Shown here: positions 19,901-28,716 of the stretch, piece by piece | How the letters are laid out: every line of letters starts with the position of its first letter | Position numbering within the stretch: the stretch's first letter is position 1 | Source: Hoylesella shahii DSM 15611 = JCM 12083 | Lineage (GTDB): Bacteria; Bacteroidota; Bacteroidia; Bacteroidales; Bacteroidaceae | Length of the DNA: 64,000 bases | Assembly: GCF_000613445.1 (NCBI RefSeq) | Contig: NZ_BAIZ01000006.1 | Coordinates: forward strand, 43,701 to 107,700 | Direction: 5' to 3' | Made by a program: the position numbers and the translations under genes | Notes under the pieces: generated by a model | Seen by the model: only the letters and a program-made list of their open reading frames with translations | Databases searched by the model: none | Told to the model about the DNA's origin: nothing

Positions 19901-20470
19901 ATGAGAACAAAAATTATTGTATTTCTCCTTTCATTCTATCTACCATGTCTTGGGCAGGTAGCGATTGATAATGATTGTGGTTTTCGCAGTTGTAGGATAT
20001 TCGGGCGAGTGGTGTTGACAGTTTTGGGACTAAATACTGTACGAGAAATGTTAGAACACAATCAACGCTTGACTTTATGGCTAAATATAGACAGCTTAGG
20101 ATATGTACTAAGTGTTAAAAAGGCTGGTGGGGAAATGCCCCAACCACAACACGAGGAAGCGGTAAGTAAACTTAAAAGCTACTTTCAACAAAATATGGTA
20201 CGGATGCCTATTTGCTATGCTCTACAAGATATTGACCGTACGTATGAAGAACAGCTGAAGCTTGCAATTGAAAGTTTTCGTGAAAGTGGACCAAGAACAA
20301 TCATTGCATTTTTCCCAGGTGAACTGCCGTTGCGCTACAAGATAGCTAAGAATTCTGGCTATAAAGGTTCAATGCTCGACTATTTGTTGCTGAAACTAAA
20401 CGAGCAGGAAATACCGATTAAGAAGAAAGTACGTGTGCATGGGAAAAAGGACATCTTCGTTAAGCCATGA
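19901..20470 (+). CDS. Exported orphan protein, paralogue B of a tandem pair
   Basis: A 189-residue protein with signal peptide MRTKIIVFLLSFYLPCLGQ. It aligns along its whole length with the preceding gene (LNIDSLGYVLSVKK, MPICYAL, YEEQLKLAIESF, FPGELPLRYK, DYLLLKLNEQEIPIKKK). It keeps the likely original C-terminus (VRVHGKKDIFVKP), where paralogue A has an unrelated tail. The 95-bp gap before it repeats part of the sequence that precedes paralogue A (ATAATAAATAAGACATC versus ATAAATAAAACATC), which supports a segmental duplication. The function is unknown. Confidence 0.7.
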   Translation: MRTKIIVFLLSFYLPCLGQVAIDNDCGFRSCRIFGRVVLTVLGLNTVREMLEHNQRLTLWLNIDSLGYVLSVKKAGGEMPQPQHEEAVSKLKSYFQQNMVRMPICYALQDIDRTYEEQLKLAIESFRESGPRTIIAFFPGELPLRYKIAKNSGYKGSMLDYLLLKLNEQEIPIKKKVRVHGKKDIFVKP

Positions 20471-20586
20471 ACAACGCCAAGCTTGCTTAAAGTATGATTG
20501 GGCATAATCTGCATTTTAGTCTAAAGGTTAGTTGATAAGTAAAATATACAAATTTGGTGCTCGTTCACCTTAAAAACATAAAGAAG

Positions 20587-21063
20587 ATGAAGAAAATATT
20601 GTTCTATCTACTTGTAATCGTTTGCCTCACTACCTCATGTGTTTGGCAAAGAACAAAGAGATATAAAATACCGAAAACAAATAAGGTACTGCTAATTTAT
20701 AGACCTTGGTTTACGGGGGCTGCGTAGGTAACAATTAGAGACAGTGGTGCGACTGCGCCCAAGAAATCAGACATCGATGTTATACGCGTTCCCATATACG
20801 AATCGACAGAACTTAATTTTGTGCTGGATCTGTCTGATCCCGACAAGATATACTATGTAGACCCATGGGATATAGCCACACCACATCCTAGGCAAAAGAA
20901 ATATAAAAGAATCATATATGGGGACAGACGATTTTATCAACCGAGACAACCGGCTAGCAGGTTCGATGTTCGGCCTGGATATATAGAAGTGAGCGTAAGA
21001 GATTATGCCAACTATGTAATCTGCATCGAAAAGAATGACTATTTCATCCTAGAATCATTCTGA
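20587..21063 (+). pseudogene. Small lipoprotein gene interrupted by an in-frame TAG
   Basis: ATG20587 begins a lipoprotein signal (MKKILFYLLVIVCLTTSC, lipid-attached Cys18). The same frame runs to the stop at 21061 except for one TAG at 20725-20727 (codon 47). Coding quality continues past the TAG: VTIRDSGATAPKK, then NFVLDLSDPDKIYYVDPWD. No homopolymer repair is needed. A single CAG-to-TAG change would explain it, so this is either a true nonsense mutation or a substitution error. The predicted full product is 157 residues with a Tyr/Arg-rich C-terminal half. The family is not recognised. It belongs to the exported small-gene cluster behind the Rhs locus. Confidence 0.65.
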
Positions 21064-21136
21064 TGTTTGATACTATTACCAATATTGAGGGGTGCTATAG
21101 ATAAGCCCAGGTAGAATCTCCTAAATAATAGAAACA

Positions 21137-22297
21137 ATGGAATTCAAAACTATACTTATGAATAGACAACGATTTCTGCACATCGTCTTGGCAGCATTCA
21201 TTCAATGTTCCTACGGGATAATGGTGCATGCCCAAGGGTTTAATGCGGTAGAGAAAATACGCAACGCCTACCGCGTGGGCGACAGGATGACGGGAAAGCA
21301 GCTGCTGGTGGGCAATGTGTCTAGCCTGCTTAACGATAGTGTATGCGACTTGTCTCAAACGCAAGCGGCCAACGAACGCTATACTTGCCGCTATGGAAAG
21401 GGACCAAACAATGCCATGGTTAGCCGATTGGAGCATGGCACTCGCTATTTCTTCGAACAAAAGGGCGACAGCTTGCTTATTATGGGGTTTGAAAACCATT
21501 TGGCAAAGATAGATTACGACCTACCCGAGCTGTGGTTAAAGTTCCCCATGCACGCTGGTGATAGCCTTTCGGGACTGTATCATGGCTGTGGACTATATGG
21601 CGAACGATGGAATGTGAGAAAACTAGGTGATTATAAAACTTGGGCAAAGCTGTGCCCAACAATGGTATTGCCAGAAGGCGACACACTACGCAACGTGTTG
21701 CGACTGCATACTCAACGACAGGTCTGCACGATTAATAGTCCAGCGAGAATGCCTGGCGACAGCCTGCCACACTTTACACCCGACAGCATTCGCTGGCATT
21801 TGGCCAACAACAAGGGTGTACTTGTCGAAAACGTTTACCGCTGGTATGTGGCTGGGTGGCGTTATCCTATACTAGAAGCTTACGTTACGGGTGGCACGCA
21901 GAGTCAAGCACCTTTGTTTACCACAGCATTTTATTATTCGCCTCGCGAACAGGAATGTCTAACCGATGACAATACAAATACGCTAATCCGTAATGCTGTA
22001 ACCCAACAAGAGACCAATGGTCACGCGCTCGCAGATAACGATGAGGATCTTGACTATAAGGTCTTGGTAGACAGTGAACGCAAAACGATACGTCTGACTT
22101 ACAATTTGGAGCGAGAAACCCACGTTCGGCTTATCCTCTCGGATAATGCTGGCATTGTTTACAAAACTTCAGAACGAAAGGACGCACAAGGCAAAACGCA
22201 TATACAAGAGATAGAGTATGGTACGCTTCCACGAGGACGTTATGTGTTATATATCAATGCGAATGGGAAACGCTACGCAGAGAAATTTAAACACTAA
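21137..22297 (+). CDS. Exported protein with a possible C-terminal sorting-domain-like module
   Basis: A 386-residue protein with an N-terminal signal peptide. Met8 at 21158 (MNRQRFLHIVLAAFIQC) is an equally likely start. The central region has no family I recognise. It contains several DS(L/V) motifs (GDSLLIMGFEN, AGDSLSGLYHGCG) typical of cell-surface proteins from Rhs/DUF6443 clusters. The last 70 residues (VRLILSDNAGIVYKT, then LPRGRYVLYINANGKRYAEKF) resemble the LPxGxYxxxxxxxxxxKF ending of type IX secretion C-terminal domains. Sorting through that pathway is an inference. This is the last gene of the Rhs-associated cluster. Confidence 0.65.
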   Translation: MEFKTILMNRQRFLHIVLAAFIQCSYGIMVHAQGFNAVEKIRNAYRVGDRMTGKQLLVGNVSSLLNDSVCDLSQTQAANERYTCRYGKGPNNAMVSRLEHGTRYFFEQKGDSLLIMGFENHLAKIDYDLPELWLKFPMHAGDSLSGLYHGCGLYGERWNVRKLGDYKTWAKLCPTMVLPEGDTLRNVLRLHTQRQVCTINSPARMPGDSLPHFTPDSIRWHLANNKGVLVENVYRWYVAGWRYPILEAYVTGGTQSQAPLFTTAFYYSPREQECLTDDNTNTLIRNAVTQQETNGHALADNDEDLDYKVLVDSERKTIRLTYNLERETHVRLILSDNAGIVYKTSERKDAQGKTHIQEIEYGTLPRGRYVLYINANGKRYAEKFKH

Positions 22298-22608
22298 TGG
22301 CCTGTAATTTCTAAAAGTTCACAAAAGTCAAGTGAGTAAGGACTATTTCTTGTTTAGAATGGGGTAGTAGGTGAAATTGTGTTTTATTAAACAACCTGAA
22401 ATTGAGAACCAATTCTGGCTTATAGCACCTATTCTGCGCCTGCATCACCATTTTATCCGTCTAGCTTTTAAATTCGCCACTAAACAGATGGCAATGCGAG
22501 AAAATAAACGTATCTTTGTAGCAAAAGAACATTTAGCAAACACCTACTTAGCCACTGCAGCAAGGGGACAAGTAGCTTCATCGCATTTTACAAAGCATAA
22601 AAGAAATA
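22298..22608 (+). promoter_or_regulatory. Intergenic region with the hexosaminidase promoter
   Basis: TATCTTTG at 22511-22518 matches the -7 consensus and lies about 90 bp before the GH20 start. No convincing -33 is seen. The open frame that crosses this region into the GH20 gene has no coding character. Nothing else is recognised. Confidence 0.5.
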
Positions 22609-24543
22609 ATGAAAAAGAAACTTTTACTGTTATTACTTCTAGTGGCAAACACGGCCTTATCCGCATTCGCCATTAACAAAAAACCGTTCACCATTCCAGA
22701 GGTTAAGCAATGGAAAGGGGCTGAGGGCGAACTGGCTCTCTCGGGGCGCATCGTGTGCAATGGTGCTGAAGAAAGACAAGTTGCGCAGCAATTGGTCGAC
22801 GACTATCGACTGATGTTCGGCACTACGCTTTCTGTAAGCCAAGGAAAAGCCAAGAAAGGCGACATCGTTTTATCGCTTAAAGGGGCTAAAACGCTAGGCG
22901 AAGAGGGCTACACCATGGCCATAACGGGGCAGGTTAATATTGCTGCTGCCAATCGCAAGGGACTTTATTGGGGTACGAGAACACTGCTGCAACTGGCCGA
23001 ACAGAACGAAAAACATGCGCTGCCATGTGGATTTATCAATGACATGCCCGACTATCCGTTCCGCGGTTTTATGCTTGATTGCGGTCGAAAGTTCTTCTCG
23101 ATGGATATGCTTCGCCAGTATGTGCGCATGATGGCTTATTATAAGATGAATGTGTTTCACATCCATCTCAACGATAATGCTTTCCATTGGTTCTATAATG
23201 GCGACTGGAGTCGCACACCTGCTGCTTTCCGTATGGAGAGTAATTGGTTCCCTGGACTCACGGCTCGCGACGGTCATTACACCAAAAAAGACTTTATTGC
23301 CCTGCAAGAGCTGGCCGACAGCGTGGGCGTAGAGATACTTCCCGAGATTGATGTGCCTGCACACTGCTTGGCTTTGACACGTTTTCGCCCCGACTTGGTG
23401 AGCAAGGATTATCCGCCCGACCATCTTGACTTGCTCAATCCTAACACTATTACCTTCTGCGACTCGGTGTTTACCGAATATCTAGAAGGCAAAAATCCTG
23501 TGTTCCGTGGTAAATATGTGCATGTGGGAACAGACGAATACTCGAACAAAGACCAAAATGTGGTGGAGAAGTTCCGCGCTTTCACCGACCATTATATCCG
23601 TTTGGTGGAGAAATACAACCGTAAGGCGGTGGTGTGGGGTCAACAAACGCACGCCAAAGGTACAACGCCCATCAAGGTGAAAGATGTGTTGATGTTCTCG
23701 TGGTCTAACGATTACTCCAAGCCCGACGAGATGATAAAGTTGGGATATAACCTTGTGAGCATCCCCGATGGTCAGGTTTACATCGTGCCGAAGGCCGGCT
23801 ATTACTACGATTACCTCAACACGAAGAAGCTTTACGACGAGTGGACACCCGCCAATATCAACGGAATGAAGTTTCCCGAACGCCATAAACAAATAGAGGG
23901 AGGCGCGTTTGCCGTGTGGAACGACATCGTGGGCAATGGCATCAGCGACAAGGATGTGCATTATCGCGTGCTGCCCGCGCTGCAAACAATGGCCACCAAG
24001 ATGTGGACAGGCGCCAAACCTAGCTTTAATTATGAAGAGTTTTTGGGTAAATTGCAGACTTTGAGCGAGGCTCCTGGTTTGAACTACGCGGGTTATTATC
24101 CTGCTGGAGTGGTGCTGGAAGAGGCAACCGTTGCCCCAGGTGCCGTGCAAAACATACCGCAAATAGGCTGGAACTATCGTGTTAGTTTCGACATCGAGGC
24201 GCAACAAGAAGAAAAGGGCACGGTGTTGTTCTCGTTTGGCGACACGCATTTTTATCTCTCCGACCCCGTTGCAGGCAAGATTGGTTTCTCGCGCGACGGC
24301 TATCTCTACACGTTCGACTACCAGTTGTTTCCTGGCGAAAAGGTTCGCATGGCCGTTGTCGGCGACAAAGAGAAAACGTCTCTTTACATCAACAACCGCC
24401 TTGTGAGCGATTTGCCCGTACGAAAGATGAATTTTGGCAAGCGCGGCGATATGTATTACATCAGCACGTTGGTGTTCCCCTTGCAGCAAGCAGGTGCGTT
24501 TAAGAGTAAGATAACCAACTTAAAGGCAGAAAGTTTGGAGTAA
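22609..24543 (+). CDS. Glycoside hydrolase family 20 beta-N-acetylhexosaminidase
   Basis: A 644-residue secreted glycosidase that would release terminal beta-linked GlcNAc or GalNAc from host glycans or peptidoglycan-derived chitobiose. A signal peptide (1-22) is followed by a GH20b-like N-terminal domain (about 30-150) and the catalytic barrel (about 155-480). In the barrel, FRGFMLDCGRKFF, FHIHLNDN and EILPEIDVPAH are conserved, and HVGTDEYS carries the catalytic Asp309-Glu310 pair of substrate-assisted catalysis. A C-terminal beta-sandwich (about 510-644) resembles the jelly-roll seen in Bacteroidetes GH20 enzymes. It stands alone between a promoter and a bidirectional terminator. The frame is intact. 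Confidence 0.93.
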   Translation: MKKKLLLLLLLVANTALSAFAINKKPFTIPEVKQWKGAEGELALSGRIVCNGAEERQVAQQLVDDYRLMFGTTLSVSQGKAKKGDIVLSLKGAKTLGEEGYTMAITGQVNIAAANRKGLYWGTRTLLQLAEQNEKHALPCGFINDMPDYPFRGFMLDCGRKFFSMDMLRQYVRMMAYYKMNVFHIHLNDNAFHWFYNGDWSRTPAAFRMESNWFPGLTARDGHYTKKDFIALQELADSVGVEILPEIDVPAHCLALTRFRPDLVSKDYPPDHLDLLNPNTITFCDSVFTEYLEGKNPVFRGKYVHVGTDEYSNKDQNVVEKFRAFTDHYIRLVEKYNRKAVVWGQQTHAKGTTPIKVKDVLMFSWSNDYSKPDEMIKLGYNLVSIPDGQVYIVPKAGYYYDYLNTKKLYDEWTPANINGMKFPERHKQIEGGAFAVWNDIVGNGISDKDVHYRVLPALQTMATKMWTGAKPSFNYEEFLGKLQTLSEAPGLNYAGYYPAGVVLEEATVAPGAVQNIPQIGWNYRVSFDIEAQQEEKGTVLFSFGDTHFYLSDPVAGKIGFSRDGYLYTFDYQLFPGEKVRMAVVGDKEKTSLYINNRLVSDLPVRKMNFGKRGDMYYISTLVFPLQQAGAFKSKITNLKAESLE

Positions 24544-24613
24544 ACGGCCTTTCCACCTCCTTTCTTTCCAAGTAAGAACGGGGGTACAACATGCCTTTAA
24601 AGCAATGTATAAG

Positions 24614-24647
24614 AAAAGCGCAGTCTTAGGGTTAAGACTGCGCTTTT
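24614..24647. terminator. Bidirectional terminator between convergent genes
   Basis: A perfect 15-bp inverted repeat (24614-24628 with 24633-24647) starts with AAAA and ends with TTTT, so it gives a T-tailed hairpin on both strands. It lies between the GH20 gene and the convergent minus-strand gene ending at 24939. Confidence 0.9.
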
Positions 24648-24938
24648 GTTATCTGTATTGCAACATGTCAGCTGTAACTGCATTTCCAGATAGCTATATC
24701 ACTTCAACGGCTATTCGTTGTTACTCTCAACCCGCATCAAGCCACGCGAGAAGGGTGAATGGTGGTATGCCATAGCCTAACAAAATGCACTTAGGGTGTC
24801 CTCCTTTCAAATTCCCACATCATACCTTTTCTAATACAAATGCAGCCTATATATAATAAGGTGTATAATGTGTGTGGACAGACAACGTAAATGATTCACT
24901 ACAAACTAACAGCATTCTGCCAACGCACACCCCACCCC

Positions 24939-25715
24939 TTAATGCCAATACACCAGCTTGCGTTTAGACCACAACACCTTACTGCGCTCTGTTATGAAAT
25001 AGTGCTTGGTCCAATTGCCATGCTTATCGAAGTTGCAATACCGCTCATGCACCTTGTTGTGTTTGCTTTCCGACCACAGAGGTACACACGAAAAACAGTC
25101 GTTTGGGTCGCTAGATTCGCGTATATAATCCGTCAATTGCCCCTTATCGTTATACCTAAACTGGTGATATGTTGTGTTACCATCCGGATATATACTCTTC
25201 ATCATTGTCTTTCGGCCTTGTGCATCGTAGGTGTAAACAAACCTCTTATCCACCTTTCCCGTTGAAAGGTATCGGGTATAAGCCATTAGCTGGGGGCCAT
25301 TGTAGACGAAACTATCCTCTACAGCCATGAACCAAACAGACTTGCCTGAACCCATTAAACGCCTTTCCTGCCTACGACACCGCCCCTGCTCATCGTAAAA
25401 GTACTTATCAATACAACGAACAGGGCTGCCTTTCTTCTGCCCCGATAGTGTTCTCACCTCTAGAAGCGAGTCGGTTATGGTGTAGTCATACGTCTCCTCC
25501 GACCGTTTACGCCCCCTTTTAAAATATTCAACGAGCCGTAAATATCCTTGTTCGTCGTAATGGCTCACTGTTTTCCACCCGCGTAACGATTTTTCCGTTA
25601 TTTGCTTTATGCCACGTGTACTAATCTCTTTGGTATAGTATTCGTCAATGTCTTGGGCATAACCCAAGGCGGTTTTGCCCATTAAAAGCAACAATATAAA
25701 AGCTATTTTCTTCAT
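24939..25715 (-). CDS. Exported protein with degenerate YD/Rhs-like repeats
   Basis: A 258-residue protein with a signal peptide (MKKIAFILLLLMGKTALGYA). It contains repeated Y-D/N-x-x-G motifs: HYDEQGYLR, FYDEQGRCR, TYDAQGRKT, RYNDKGQLT and FDKHGNWT. Each is followed by a short beta-rich segment, as in toxin-like Rhs/YD beta-shells and other Bacteroidetes secreted repeat proteins. It lacks an Rhs core motif and any toxin tail. It is transcribed away from the GH20 gene and ends just after the bidirectional terminator. The upstream radical SAM gene lies 65 bp away and may share its transcript. Function unknown. Confidence 0.7.
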   Translation of the reverse strand: MKKIAFILLLLMGKTALGYAQDIDEYYTKEISTRGIKQITEKSLRGWKTVSHYDEQGYLRLVEYFKRGRKRSEETYDYTITDSLLEVRTLSGQKKGSPVRCIDKYFYDEQGRCRRQERRLMGSGKSVWFMAVEDSFVYNGPQLMAYTRYLSTGKVDKRFVYTYDAQGRKTMMKSIYPDGNTTYHQFRYNDKGQLTDYIRESSDPNDCFSCVPLWSESKHNKVHERYCNFDKHGNWTKHYFITERSKVLWSKRKLVYWH

Positions 25716-25780
25716 CGCAATAAAGGTTTTAATACTATCTTAAGAATATCAGACTTGTCGGACTTGTCGGACTAGTCAAC

Positions 25781-27016
25781 CTAACCTAGTCCTAATTTTT
25801 GCCCCTTCCTAATCTCCTCCATGATGTTAGCCGGTGGGCGTTGCGCCTGCAATTCGCGTTTCATAAACTCGAAATAAGGGGCGGCATGCTCAAAAAACTG
25901 GTAATAACCCTTGCAAAGATAGTTAAGGCCAGGTTGGTTATAGCGGTCGCGAACAAAACGATTTTTGGGACATTCGCCATGACAAGCAAAGCGGAAACGA
26001 CACTCCTTACACTGCTGAGGCAAAAGCGCGTTCTTCAATTTGGCAAACTCCTTCTGTCGTGGCGAGTGCATCATCTCGTAGATGGTCTTGTCTTTCAGAT
26101 TGCCAAGCTTATACTCTGGATACACAAAATGGTCGCAAGCATACACGTCGCCGTTAAATTCCATCACGCCCGCATGCCCACATTCGGCCGCCATGGTGCA
26201 CACACCCGGAGCCACACCCACCCAGTTGGCCAGCGTGGCATCGAATAGTTGCACGTAATATTCGCCCACATCATTGCGCACCCACTCGTCGAAGATGGTG
26301 CAAAGAAAGTTGCCCCACTGTTCGGGTGTTACCGAAAAGTCGGCCAACTGGCCACCTTCGTACATGCCTGGTGCAAGTTTCAGTCCGTCGTTGCGCATTA
26401 CAATACGTTCTACAATGGGCGTAAACTGAATGTAACGGCACTTTATCTCCTTAAAGAAATGGTAAAAATCCAGTGGATAATCGGCATTAAAATCGTTCAC
26501 CACGGCCAGTGCGTTCCATTCCACACCATGCTTATTAAGTAGCCTTATGCCCTGCATCACCTTGTGAAACGAAGGTTTGCCCGATGCCGTTTTGCGATAT
26601 TCGTCGTGAAACTCTTGCGGTCCGTCGATAGAAACACCCACTAGAAAGTTGTTCTCCTTAAAGAATTGGCACCACTCATCGTTAAGCAACGTGCCATTAG
26701 TTTGTATGCAATTATCCACCTGTCGGCCGCGAGCGTAGGTGCGTTGCAACTGCAATGCACGCTTATAAAAAGATATTGGGCGCATCAACGTTTCGCCACC
26801 ATGCCATGTAAAGAGCACTTCGGGCGTGGTTTGCGCCTCGATGTACTCGCGGATGAACTTCTCCAACATCTGGTCGGAGATGATATGATTGGGGCAATTA
26901 GTGTATAATTGTTGTTTCTCGAGATAATAACAATACTCGCAACGAAGGTTGCAAAGCGAACCTGCCGGCTTTAACATGATGTACATGGGGCGGCCGAACG
27001 GATTGATTGTTGCCAT
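25781..27016 (-). CDS. Anaerobic sulfatase-maturating radical SAM enzyme
   Basis: A 411-residue radical SAM/SPASM enzyme. The radical SAM 4Fe-4S ligands are Cys22, Cys26 and Cys29 (CNLRCEYCYYLEK). The N-terminal FGRPMYIMLKPAGSLCN is characteristic of the anaerobic sulfatase-maturing group. SAM-binding GGETLMRPI follows, and the C-terminal SPASM Cys cluster includes CTMAAECGHAG, ACDHFVYPEY and CKECRFRFACHGECPKNR. The enzyme oxidises a Cys or Ser of sulfatases to formylglycine under anaerobic conditions. No sulfatase is encoded in this window, so its partners must be elsewhere. Other SPASM peptide-modifying enzymes look similar, but the full-length match makes this call strong. Confidence 0.9.
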   Translation of the reverse strand: MATINPFGRPMYIMLKPAGSLCNLRCEYCYYLEKQQLYTNCPNHIISDQMLEKFIREYIEAQTTPEVLFTWHGGETLMRPISFYKRALQLQRTYARGRQVDNCIQTNGTLLNDEWCQFFKENNFLVGVSIDGPQEFHDEYRKTASGKPSFHKVMQGIRLLNKHGVEWNALAVVNDFNADYPLDFYHFFKEIKCRYIQFTPIVERIVMRNDGLKLAPGMYEGGQLADFSVTPEQWGNFLCTIFDEWVRNDVGEYYVQLFDATLANWVGVAPGVCTMAAECGHAGVMEFNGDVYACDHFVYPEYKLGNLKDKTIYEMMHSPRQKEFAKLKNALLPQQCKECRFRFACHGECPKNRFVRDRYNQPGLNYLCKGYYQFFEHAAPYFEFMKRELQAQRPPANIMEEIRKGQKLGLG

Positions 27017-27104
27017 AGCTAACTTGTGGAATTGAGGATTTAGCGCGATTCGATGAAGCCTTTTATAATGCGTTTACACATTGCAGACTAACAGAACATG
27101 CCTT

Positions 27105-27112
27105 CAAAGGTA
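27105..27112 (-). promoter_or_regulatory. Candidate -7 element for the sulfatase-maturase gene
   Basis: On the minus strand this reads TACCTTTG, matching TAnnTTTG, about 90 bp upstream of the start codon. A matching -33 is not evident. Confidence 0.5.
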
Positions 27113-27556
27113 AGTAAAATATTTCTGAAATAGGTAAAACGCATAGTCGATGTGGCCTCATTGCCCCAAATAACAACCAACTTTATGGAAGAAAACACAA
27201 CCAAAACAGCGATTTCAACGCAGATGGCCATGCGAATAACCTATAAACGATGATTGTAGTTCACTCCACTCTCCTCTATCCACCTCACATTGTAGGCCCT
27301 TTAGTGTTTCAGCGATAGCAACAATGTGAAGTGGGGCGATGAATACAAGGTATCAAACAACAAGTAACGCATTGTGCATTAAATCTTTCAACTTGTAATC
27401 TGTGGAAGATACAAAACCGAAAAGTTGTAACCTGCTAACACATTAACACGTCAACAAGCCAAAAATAGCTTAGTTCGCTACGTTGGTGGATAGTGTGAAG
27501 GAACACTAATAAAATGTTAAATCTTTAGGGATGGGCGCAGAATAGCCCCCAAAAAG

Positions 27557-27589
27557 TTTCGTTGTTCTGTCAATTTTGTTGTACTTTTG
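27557..27589 (+). promoter_or_regulatory. Promoter of the lplA-gcv-lpdA operon, with long leader
   Basis: TACTTTTG at 27582-27589 fits TAnnTTTG. TTTC at 27557-27560 lies 21 bp upstream and is a weak -33. The resulting leader (about 27597-27734) has small hairpins: GCGCA...TGCGC near 27651-27667 and CGGCAAAAGCCG near 27679. I do not recognise it as the glycine riboswitch or any other known class. Confidence 0.55.
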
Positions 27590-27734
27590 CCATCGAACAC
27601 TGGAAGGCGCAACAGCAGATGCCGTGAACCAAGCAGCCAACCGAGCACAAAGCGCATCGCAGGTGCGCACTAACCCAACGGCAAAAGCCGAAAGGATACA
27701 AACCTAAGTCACCTAAATTGCTACACTACCACAG

Positions 27735-28702
27735 ATGATATACATTGAATTGCCTATCAACCACACACGACAAATCACGTTTTACCTGGCCATGGAGGAA
27801 TTTGTGGCTCGAAAACTCGACCTTGACGAATGCTTTTTTATGTGGCAGGTGGAACCAACGGTGTTGTTTGGGAGAAACCAACTCATAGAAAACGAGGTGA
27901 ACCTAGACTACTGTAGAAAGCATAACATTCAAGCATTCAGGCGTAAAAGCGGAGGCGGATGTGTCTATGCTGATATGAGTAACGTGATGTTTTCCTACAT
28001 AACGAAAGACGATAACGTGAGTCTCACCTTCTGTCGTTACCTCAAAATGGTGACAAATACGTTGAGAAAACTGGGTGTTGAGGCCGAAGCAAGTGGGCGA
28101 AACGATATCTTGATTCATGGAAAAAAGGTATCGGGCACGGCTTTCTATCACGTTCCAGGACGAAGTATCGTGCACGGAACAATGCTCTACGACACCAATA
28201 TGCAGCACATGGTGGGCAGTATCACACCCACAAATGCTAAATTGGTGAGCAAAGGCGTGCAAAGCGTGAGGCAACATATAGCCTTACTCAAAGACCACAC
28301 CAATATCACGTTGCCTCAATTCAAGAACTTTGTGCGACAGGAACTTTGTAACGACACGCACAAGCTAAGTCAAGACGATGTGCTGGCCATTGAAGAGATA
28401 GAAAAAGAATATCTTACACCCGAATTTATCTACGGAAACAATCCACGATATACCTCGATTAAGAAAAAAAGAATTGAGAATGTGGGAGAGTTTGAGGTGA
28501 GAATTGAGATGAAAAATAATATTGTGAAGCAGGTGAACATCATGGGCGACTTCTTTTTAACGGGAGACATCGACAACCGATTGTTGGCCAAACTCAAGAA
28601 CATCCCCTACACCGAAGAGGCCATTAGGCAAGCTTTACCCGATAGGTAGACGATATCATCATGAACCTGAGCAAGGAAGACTTTATCAAACTTATCATAT
28701 AA
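27735..28702 (+). CDS. lplA: Lipoate--protein ligase A (one frame break near the C-terminus)
   Basis: Activates lipoate with ATP and attaches it to the lipoyl-lysine of GcvH and related domains. The family motifs RRKSGGGCVYAD (about residue 69) and GRNDILIHGKKVSGTAFY, with the conserved catalytic Lys, are present. The frame ends early at 28649. Adding one G at GG28645-28646 (GATAGG to GATAGGG) extends it through VDDIIMNLSKEDFIKLII to TAA28700-28702, giving 322 residues. Given the many similar losses here, I take that as the true end. It begins the glycine cleavage operon, which makes sense because GcvH must be lipoylated. gcvT starts 14 bp later. Confidence 0.92.
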
Positions 28703-28716
28703 ACGTCCTAAACAAC

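Larger units (their letters stand above)
27017..27734. other. Divergent 0.7-kb intergenic region between the radical SAM gene and lplA
   Basis: It contains the minus-strand -7 element at 27105-27112 and the plus-strand lplA promoter near 27582. A plus-strand leader of about 140 nt lies between that promoter and lplA. No open frame is supported. Confidence 0.5.

Noticed and set aside
22371..22676. A plus-strand frame overlapping the GH20 start
   Set aside because: It spans the promoter and the GH20 signal peptide region and has no recognisable protein content.
27590..27734. A glycine riboswitch before lplA
   Set aside because: The conserved aptamer core sequences of the glycine class are not visible.
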